NCBI GenBank assembly: GCA_003049485.1
Contig: PYST01000036.1
Location: 1-64,000 of the forward strand
Origin: Ophioceras dolichostomum
Taxonomy: Eukaryota > Ascomycota > Sordariomycetes > Magnaporthales > Ophioceraceae
Direction: 5' to 3'
DNA length: 64,000 bases
Part shown: piece by piece, positions 56,711 through 64,000 of the stretch
How the letters are laid out: the number at the start of each line of letters is the position of its first letter
Numbering within the stretch: the first letter of the stretch is position 1
Made by a program: the position numbers and the translations under genes
The notes under the pieces: generated by a model
The model's database searches: none
Told to the model about the DNA's origin: nothing
The model's input: the letters and a program-made list of their open reading frames with translations, nothing else

Positions 56711-56886
56711 CGGGCAGGTCAGGGCAAGGTCCACGGCGGAGGAGGTATCTATGAAGCATGGGCGTTCAAATGGGAACAATTAAGCCATGTATATTTTAGC
56801 TGGAGGCCTCTCTAGCTTCGTGTATTATACCCTGTGTATTCGGGTGGCTTATTGGGACCGGCAGGGCAAAGATCATGACGAACCTG

Positions 56887-58187
56887 TCACTTATGTTTCT
56901 TTTCGGCCTTCATCTTCGGAGACATCGCGGCTAGTCCGAAAGCTCTGGAGAAGCCCCAGTCCTGTGAAAATGTTGATGATGATGTGTTTCGTGGTCAGCC
57001 ACCCCACATATAAACATCCGAGGAGGCACAGGTAGATTGAGATCTGACCTCTGACTATTGGGTACCTGGCTACATACCAGAAACGTGTGAGGCAGGAACC
57101 GCACACCAAACCACAAGGCTGACGAAGCATGCCCCAGCCAGACCGAGGCGCTGGCTGTTGGATGGAGGCATTGCTTGATGACGTCGGCCGCGAATTGATC
57201 ATCGAAGTCTGGGTAAGCGCGTCCCCAAAGTATCGTATATCAGTCGAGCTAGCTCGCATGCAAGGTGCTCAGTGGGGTGCGGCGAGGTAGACGGCCATGG
57301 ATAACCTTACAGTTGTCTGTGAAGCAGGCTTCGGCGGTGATAGCAGGAGCTAGCTCTGCCTTGTATGGTGCATATGCCGAGGTCGGTGGCAGCTCTGGTG
57401 TTGGAGTTTTTTCCCAGAATGTCGACTTGAAGCTTCCACCAACGACCTATTTTCCTCAACAGCCGAGATCAGTTTTCCACTTCGCAAATTTCGGTGGGTT
57501 TCAAGAAGGGAGGAATTAAGCGGTTGCCAAAGAAGACGAGAGTTCACGTTGGTGACCTTGATTCCGAAAGGTTCTAGTTCGAGTCGAAGGTTGTCTGAGA
57601 TGATATCCATCCCCGCCTTGCTGGCTCCGTAGATGGCCTGGAAAGGTACGGGTACGTGGCCAGCCACTGAACTGATGTTGACGATGCGCCCGCCCTCGGC
57701 GGCGAGGAGCAGTGGAAACGCAGCTTGGATCATGGCCAGGAGGCCCCAAACGTTGGTGTCGAACACTCTCTTTGCGTCGTCGATCTCGACATCGATCAGG
57801 GGCTTGACGTAGCTTTGGGGGACGGGCAACGGAAAATTACTGTTTAGGAGGATGATTTCATGACAGAAGCCCGCGGCTTCAGTCTCTTAAACAAAAAAAC
57901 AGGCTTCTCTCACCAAGTCCGGCGTTGTTGATCAGTCTGTCCAGCGTCCCACCTGTAGCATCCGACACGGCAGCAATAGCGTTCCTGATCGAAGCGGCGT
58001 CGGTGACGTCTAGTTGGAGGATGAGTTCGATCCCTAGATCTTTTAGGTGCTGGATGGTGGATGGGTTCCTGGCTGAGGCGAACACCCGACAGCCCTTTCT
58101 GTGAAGTTGCTGGGCGAGTTCGTCTCCGAGGCCGCCATGGCTGCGACCTGTGATGAGTATGGTTTTATGCTTCTGTGATGAAGCCAT
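56887..58187 (-). CDS. Short-chain dehydrogenase, Ayr1-like; frame conflict at first intron
   Basis: An NADP-dependent reductase of the classical SDR family, closest by pattern to 1-acyldihydroxyacetone-phosphate reductase (Ayr1). Five exons are proposed: 58187-57901 (or 57914), 57839-57548, 57446-57311, 57208-57078 and 56961-56887. Exon 1 has the cofactor-binding start ILITGRSHGGLGDELAQQLH (normally G-x3-G-x-G) and RLINNAGLG. Exon 2 has DTNVWGLLAMIQAAFPLLLA, NISSVAGHVPVPFQ and the catalytic YGASKAG. Exon 3 gives VVGGSFKSTFWEKTPTPELP and YAPYKAEL. Exon 4 gives DDQFAADVIKQCLHP and ALWFGVRFLPHTFL. Exon 5 gives DWGFSRAFGLAAMSPKM, the usual end. The strong donor at 57913 (GTGAGA) puts exon 2 out of frame; a poor donor at 57900 (GTTTTT) restores it. 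The gene may be intact with a weak donor, frameshifted, or misassembled. Confidence 0.8.
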
Positions 58188-59078
58188 GCTGCAGTTCCAG
58201 GAGTGGCGTCACAAGGCCGACACGCACGCTGAATACGAAAGCATCATTGAGGAAAACGAAGCAGGTGAGAGCCAAGGGCTTAAATAGGACAGGTCGGACA
58301 CAATTTTATCCTCCGTGGGCCCGGCCAACGCCCTTCCATTGTACATATACGTGTATACGTATGGCTGTTCAGAACCCGCGTGGACAACTAAAAAGCCAAG
58401 CTTCTCGAAAGGCCCTTTCCCCCTAGTCGTCCTAAGCGAGAATGGAGCGTAGAATTATCTCAGGGTACGCTGACTCCAGCTCGCTCATTTTCAGGTAGAA
58501 GAACCCGGTTCGTCAGAACGTAAGCTCAAAGGATGGCATGCAATGCAGCCCAGCTAGGCATTTGTGCCCCTCTGTCTCCCTGCTTTCGTCAGATCACTTG
58601 GCGCGTAGGCTGGGTCAGAAAGGGCCATGGGATTCCGAGGATTTCGCGCGATAGGGGAAACACCTGGGGCCGAAAATCGCCCGCAACATCCCGCTCGTCA
58701 TCTGCTAAGGCCTTCCATGCAAGGTCTACTAAGGGGGGGAGGGAGGCCTGCTTCGTCCTATGATGTCCTTGGATGGATTGTGCGAAAGCCGTAAAGTATG
58801 GAGAGGGGTTACTTTGTAAGTCATCACGGATCCCGGAGCTGAGATCTGATCACCAAATCATGTGATCTCGCGATGTTCTAGGGAAAAGTGGAACCGTGGC
58901 GCACTCCACGACGTGTTCACTACCGCCACCCAGGTCGGTTATCAGATGCGACCGAGGACCCATATTCACTGTTTCTTGATCCAGAATGCTGTATTGTACT
59001 TGTTCGCGGGTGCTAGGCTAGGATTTCCATCATCGCACTGGTTAGCTGCTCGCTTCTACTGGCTAAAGCCGTGCAGAC
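58188..59078. promoter_or_regulatory. Divergent promoter region Ayr1-like / RAD4
   Basis: 891 bases between start codons of divergent genes. No gene is recognised here. A short palindrome ATACACGTATAC-like stretch lies near 58343-58362. Confidence 0.5.
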
Positions 59079-62000
59079 ATGCCACCGTTCGTCCCGCGAA
59101 AGCGGATCCGCGATACCTCGGTAACGCCTAAAGCAAGCAGCTCTTCGCCACAGACCGCCAAACAGACCAAACCGCAGGCTGCCACGCCCCGGAAGAAGTC
59201 TCTCTTTGATGCTATCGATGCGGCCTCAACGCTGCGTGGTAATTTGGCACAGCTTCTCGAAGAGGATGAGCATGACAGCACCAGTTCTCTGACGTCACTC
59301 TCAGACGCCGAGTTTGAGGATGTCCCGATCGCCAAGCGCCGAAAGATCGCGCAGGCGAACGACGGAACTGATGATGAGGACGACGTCGACGTCGATGGTA
59401 GCGATGAGGATGACGAGGACATCGAATTCGAGGATGTCCAGACCCCTCTGTTGCCCTTACCGGAGGCCCCGCTGCCTTCCGGGGACCTCGACTTGACCCT
59501 GGTTAGGGACACGAGGATATCTCTCATTAACGCCTTCGGCAAGAAAGGCCCCTCTAAGCGAGAGCGCCTGACCCGGAGTGCGACGCATCGCCTACATGTC
59601 ATGTTCTTGATGTGGCACAATTCAGTTCGAAACTCGTGGATTTCCGACCCGGAGGTTCTGGGGTTGCTGCTCTCACATCTTCCGTGGAGGCTCTGGGAAG
59701 AGGTCGAGAGGTGGAGGCGGGCTTCTGGTCTCGTGATTCCCGAAGGCGAACTACCGAGTAGGCGGACTACTCAGGCGAAGGGTAAAGGGAAAGCAAATGG
59801 AAAAGGGAAGAGCAAAGAGAACTCGAGGCCGACCAAAGCGGCAGAGCGCCGCTCGAGAGAATGGAGCGGCGCCGCCCAGCGACTCGAAGTCGGCGTGGTA
59901 GACATGAGCCACGGCGACCCCTTGTTTAGGCTTATGGGTGTCCTCACTGCTTGGTGGAAGCAGAGATTCAAGATCTCCGCACCGGGCATCAGGAAGCTCG
60001 GTTACATGTCGCTCGAGAGGCTCGACTACCTGCAGAAGGCATTCAAAGACGAAGGGCATGACGCATTTAAGTTTGGCGAGCGCATACCCGACTTGGAGCA
60101 TTTTAGGAGATGTGCCCGAGATCTCAACGGTAGTCGGGATGTCGGCGCACAGCTGTTCACTGCTCTACTGCGAGGGCTCGGCTTGGAGGCGCGAATGGTG
60201 GCAAATCTTCGTAAGTTACACCCCTTTATCCTAGCTTGGGGCGGAAAGTGAGTCTAACAATGTCGCCACAGAACCCCTGGGCTTCGGATGGAATAAGCTT
60301 GAGGAGGCAGACCCGGAAGAAGAAGAAGAAGGGAGCGAAGGGAGATTACTGCCCAGTAAACTGGTGCCATCAAAAACCGAATCCAAACCCAAACCGAAAA
60401 CCGAACTCTCTGTAAAGAGTACATCGTCAACACCATCCGGTATAAGGATGGAAAGAGAGGCCGAGAGCCTCCTGCCAGCACTAACACGGCAAAGTGGCCG
60501 CAAGCGTGACAGCACACGCGGAGTCAAATCCGAATACTTCGAGCTTGCCGAGATCAATAGCGACGATGACTTGGTTGTGGAAGTCCCTCGGAAAGCCCCC
60601 CCAAAAGACCAAAAGACCTTCGACAAGGACCTCGATTTTCCACATTACTGGACCGAGGTCTTGTCACCAGTCACCAACAAATATCTCGTCGTCGACCCAA
60701 TAGTAAAGACCGTTGTCGCAACCAACAGGGAGCTCGTCGAGACTCTGGAACCCAGAGGAGGAAAGGCCGACAAGGCGAGACAGGTGATGGCATATGTCGT
60801 CGGGTTTTCGCCCGATGGCACGGCAAAGGACGTTACGGTACGCTATCTGAAGCGACAGGTGCTTCCCGGCCGCACTAAGGGCGTGCGGTATCCCACGCAA
60901 AAGGTGCCCGTCTACAACAAACACGGCAAAGTCAAGCACTACGACCAGGTGGACTGGTGTAAATCCGTCATGCGCGGCTATGTGCGGGGCAGCAGATCAC
61001 ACCCCATCACCGAGGTGGACGAAGACGAAGACGCGACCGACCTCAAGCCCGCGAAGCACATGCCGAAGGAGATCAAGGAAGGGGAGGAGACCCTGCAGTA
61101 CTACAAGCAGTCCCAGGAGTTCGTCCTCGAACGCCACCTGAAGCGCGAAGAGGCACTGGGGCCCAAGGCGAAGCCCGTTAAGGTGTTCAGAAACAACAAG
61201 AAGGGGAAGGGCGGCGGTGGCGGCGGCCAGGCGTCGGAGGAGAACGTGTATCTCCGCAAGCACGTGGTCCAGGTCAAGAGCGCCGAGACCTGGCACAAGC
61301 AAGGACGGGCTCCGAAGCCCGGCGAGCGCCCGCTGAAGAACGTGCCGCACCGCGCGGCGACGCTCAACCGTAAGCGCGAGATCGCCGAGGCCGAGGCGGC
61401 GAGCGGGCAGAAGGTGCTGCAGGGCCTGTTCAGCTACGAGCAGACCGACTGGATCATCCCGCCCCCGATCAGGGACGGCGTGATACCCAAGAACGAGTAC
61501 GGCAACATCGACTTGTTCGTCGAGCACATGCTGCCCCGGGGAGCCGTGCACCTCCCGTACCGGGGCGTCGCAAAGGTGTGCCGGAGGCTGGAGGTCGACT
61601 TCGCGGAGGCGGTCGTCGACTTCGAGTTCGGCCACCGCATGGCCGTGCCGGTGATACAGGGGTGCGTGGTCGCGGAGGAGCACAAGGAGAGGGTCATGGA
61701 GGCGCTCGCGAGGGACGAGGCTGAGCGCACGAGGAGGGAGGACGAGAAGCGCACGAGGGCGGCGCTGGGCATGTGGAGGCGCATGCTGATGGGGCTGAGG
61801 ATTGTCGAGCGGTTGCGGGAGGACTACGGCGAGGGCGTCGGCGGCGCGATGCACATTTTTGGGTCGTCGACATCGGCGGCAAAGGGCGGCGGTGGTGGTG
61901 GCAGCAGTCACGCGGCTGGTGGGAGTGGGGGCAAGGCGGAGGCCGTTGCTGAAAATGAGGATGAAGACATGGCGGGTGGGTTTCTGCCGCCCGGCTTTGA

Positions 62001-62346
62001 AGAGGAGGAGGAAGAAGAGGTTGCCCCGCCGCAGACTTCGACCTTTTTCCCTGCTGCGCACGAGGACGATGAAGAAGATGAGCATGCGGAGCATGGTTTA
62101 CTGGTGGAGGATGACCGTCGCCCGTTTGCATCCTCTTCCGGGCAGGCGCCGGCTGTTGTTGGTTCGCGGCCTGGTGGAGTGGCCCCGCAGGCCGGGAAGC
62201 CCGCCCGGAAGGCTGCCGCAAAGAGCAGGCAGAGGAGTAGGCGGCGGGTGGCCTCTGATGAGGATGAGGGTGAGGATGAGGATGATGACGACAATGACTC
62301 TGACCAGTACGATGAGGATTATGATGACGGGTCGTCGATATATTAA
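59079..62346 (+). CDS. RAD4: DNA repair protein Rad4 (XPC homologue)
   Basis: Rad4/XPC recognises distorted DNA and starts global nucleotide excision repair. Two exons, 59079-60210 and 60272-62346, give about 1068 residues. The start MPPFVPRKRIRDTS and an acidic Ser-rich leader are typical. The transglutaminase-like domain begins around THRLHVMFLMWHNSVRNSW and resumes at RDVGAQLFTALLRGLGLEAR, then over the intron LQPLGFGWNKLEE. The second half of the TGD has FPHYWTEVLSPVTNKYLVVD. The three beta-hairpin domains follow: BHD1 (TLQYYKQSQEFVLERHLKRE), BHD2 (VYLRKHVVQVKSAETWHKQG) and BHD3 (DWIIPPPIRDGVIPKNEYGN to HLPYRGVAKVCRRLEVDFAE). The C-terminal 200 residues are Gly/Glu-rich and end in an Asp/Glu-rich tail. 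Confidence 0.96.
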
Positions 62347-63761
62347 GGTCATGGACAAGGACCTTGGTTCAGGTACTTCAGACCACCCTCGGGAGCCCGA
62401 CTTGGGTAAGGTTTTCCGCATAGGCGATATTCTTGTTAAGAGTTCAACAGGAAAGGAATACTACTTACTATAAAAGCCATTGCTAGTGCCTGCATGGGTC
62501 TTCTATCACTTGCTTGAATTTTTGAGCTGCTATGCACTCAACTGTCACTTCTCGTTTGCCCGTCCTGTGGTATCGAGAGCGAAGGTTCAAGCTATTCCAC
62601 TTGAAGCTCGCGTGCCCCCTTTTCGTTTGCTGGATTGAGCTGTTGCTGTTGCTGGCACAGTGCCTCGAACTGTGGGCTGAAACTCCATTCGGCATTCAGC
62701 TGAGAGCTGAGGTCGGTCTCAGAAACTCCATCCAGCTCAGGCTTGCTGCTGCCCACTGCACCCAGCTTCTCCAACAAACGACGCTTGCTTGATTTCCATC
62801 CCTCGTTCGCATCTCCTTCTTCTCCCTCTGGCCTTCTCCCTTCCGTCGCCCAGCGCCAAACGGGTCCGTTTTTTCGGTCGCTCAATTCGGCAAGCGAATG
62901 GAAGTTGTGCCTGAACCTGATAGGGTTGCTGGAGGTGAGTTCTGCACATCTTTCGTTCTTGCACATCGACATGCTGTCTTTCCCTCAACTCCCTTCGCAC
63001 CGGTCCAAGCGCCATCCGTCCCTCAGAGTGCCTGCCCAGACCCGAGGCGCCTACATGTCGGGCGCATCGCCGAAAGTCTATGATCTCAGCATCCTGCTGC
63101 ATTCTGCTCTGTTCTGCGGGCTCCGTCGGTCGATACCTGACCTTGGTAGCCTGTCGTGAACAATCAGTCACCTCTGTCTCGGCACTTCGCACTTTGTCTG
63201 CCGTCGGTAACTACGACCCCGAGCACAAAGGCAAATGGCTCATCCACAAAAGAATTTATGGCTTGCACGCCCGCATTCTTTGGGGGTTGCAAGAAGATAA
63301 ATAGGACACCTTCTTTCTTGAGGGTTGAACAGGCCCGGTCAGTCAGTGACGTCCAGAGGCACGAGTGTGACGCTCTGTTCTAGGTCGTATGATTGAGCCT
63401 CACGTCTCGGTAGCTTCCACAGCATCGAGAAAGGCTGTTTGTTTCTCCCCCAGCAGCAACTGCACCTACCCCTCCATAGAGGCAGGCAGCTCATTGCTTT
63501 TTCGCGCTCCTCCACAGCACATTTGCTTTCCTCTCCCTTGCAACCATCATTCGAAATCCCCGCTGGTCATCTCTCCCTCTTTTCCTTTCTCTTCTCGCTT
63601 TCATCACACAGTGAGGGTGGTAGCAGCACTAATTTCCATCGAAATATAGAAGAGGCCGGGTGAGACCCGAATTTTGGAGCTGTTGGGCGGAGCGGTCCAG
63701 CAGCGAGTCCTCACTCGGCTTTCGGCGCTTGCCAATTGGGCCGACGCGGGACCTCCTCGGC
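62347..63761. other. Intergenic region, RAD4 3' flank and downstream promoter
   Basis: 1.4 kb between two plus-strand genes. Pyrimidine-rich tracts at 62790-62850 and 63530-63610 look like a promoter and 5' leader of the next gene. No gene recognised. Confidence 0.55.
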
Positions 63762-64000
63762 ATGGCACCCGATCATGTCGAAGTTCCTGAAGAGGTCCAG
63801 TTGGCCTGCAAGGACGCAATACTCGCCGTGTTCCCGGACATTTGCCCCGACTTTCTCGGTGCTCTGGCCCTGGAAAATGACTTCTCGGTCGATGCGGCCG
63901 TCTCACACATCGCAGATCTGCTAGAAGGGGACAAGGCCTACCCGAAGCGGCCGCCCAAGGCGACCATCAAGCGGAAACGATCAAGCTCCAGTGAAACCGA
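63762..64000 (+). CDS. CUE-like domain protein, N-terminal fragment (runs off window)
   Basis: The frame starting at the ATG at 63762 is open to the window edge (79 codons). It begins MAPDHVEVPEEVQLACKDAI and LAVFPDICPDFLGALALEND, then FSVDAAVSHIADLLEGDKAY. This looks like a CUE-type ubiquitin-binding three-helix domain (FP motif, conserved Leu-Leu near the end). A basic stretch (KRPPKATIKRKRSSS) follows. Fungal proteins that begin this way are often large RING/IBR ubiquitin ligases of the RNF216 type, but that part lies outside the window, so this is a guess. Confidence 0.6.
   Translation, partial: MAPDHVEVPEEVQLACKDAILAVFPDICPDFLGALALENDFSVDAAVSHIADLLEGDKAYPKRPPKATIKRKRSSSSET

Noticed and set aside
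12119..62346. A DNA-repair gene cluster (DDB1 and RAD4)
   Set aside because: The two genes are more than 40 kb apart, with a dozen unrelated genes between; co-location is most simply chance.
63389..63663. Small overlapping frames before the CUE-like gene
   Set aside because: They translate a pyrimidine-rich leader (Ser/Phe/Pro/Leu) and stop just before the real ATG.

Overview
This window looks like nuclear DNA of a filamentous ascomycete, most likely a Sordariomycete. Genes are split by short GT-AG introns (mostly about 50-300 nt), UTRs and intergenic stretches are pyrimidine- or purine-rich, there is no operon structure, and the recognisable proteins are fungal housekeeping orthologues. I did not determine the genus. 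Exon coordinates below were worked out by hand by joining GT-AG sites so that reading frame and conserved family sequence continue. UTRs were not defined, and intergenic extents are counted from start and stop codons.

Layout, left to right. 1-1.9 kb: an intron-split fungal protein of unknown function on the minus strand, whose last membrane helix is out of frame. 3.4-5.0 kb: a two-exon secreted Asn-rich protein (-). 5.0-10.1 kb: no gene recognised. 10.1-11.4 kb: Rieske Fe-S subunit of complex III (-). 12.1-16.1 kb: DDB1 (-). 16.1-17.7 kb: non-coding, with a striking cluster of inverted repeats beside a TATA box. 17.7-22.4 kb: inner-ring nucleoporin Nup155/Nup170 (-). 23.1-25.4 kb: mitochondrial division WD40 protein Mdv1 (-). 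26.2-27.1 kb: chorismate mutase (+). 27.3-28.2 kb: Bcp1/BCCIP (-). 29.4-31.0 kb: a CENP-B/ARS-binding-type DNA-binding protein ending in a zinc-finger-like motif (+). 33.7-36.0 kb: polarity scaffold Bem1 (-). 36-43 kb: no gene recognised. 43.0-44.8 kb: Thp3/SAC3-GANP family (-). 45.3-47.4 kb: ESCRT-II subunit Vps36 (+). 47.9-48.9 kb: a fungal membrane protein with a carrier-like first helix (-). 50.4-51.4 kb: AN1 zinc-finger protein Cuz1/ZFAND1 (+). 51.9-53.0 kb: MTP18 mitochondrial fission protein (-). 53.5-54.0 kb: ATP synthase subunit k (+). 55.1-56.6 kb: SMP-30/gluconolactonase-like protein (+). 56.9-58.2 kb: short-chain dehydrogenase of the Ayr1 type (-). 59.1-62.3 kb: Rad4/XPC (+). 63.8 kb to the edge: start of a CUE-like protein (+).

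Several genes serve shared processes: mitochondrial fission (Mdv1, MTP18), oxidative phosphorylation (Rieske, ATP synthase k) and nucleotide excision repair (DDB1, Rad4). Nothing in the order or spacing suggests a cluster, apart from ordinary divergent promoters (MTP18/ATP19, THP3/VPS36, MDV1/ARO7, BCP1/CENP-B-like) and convergent 3' ends (ARO7/BCP1, CUZ1/MTP18). I see no secondary-metabolite cluster, CRISPR array, rRNA or tRNA, and no obvious new multi-gene system. The observations most worth following are the domesticated-transposase-like DNA-binding protein, the inverted-repeat element at 16.49-16.66 kb, the Asn-rich secreted protein, the frame problems in the first gene and in the Ayr1-like gene, an in-frame intron in THP3, and a possible mitochondrial presequence upstream of the MTP18 start.
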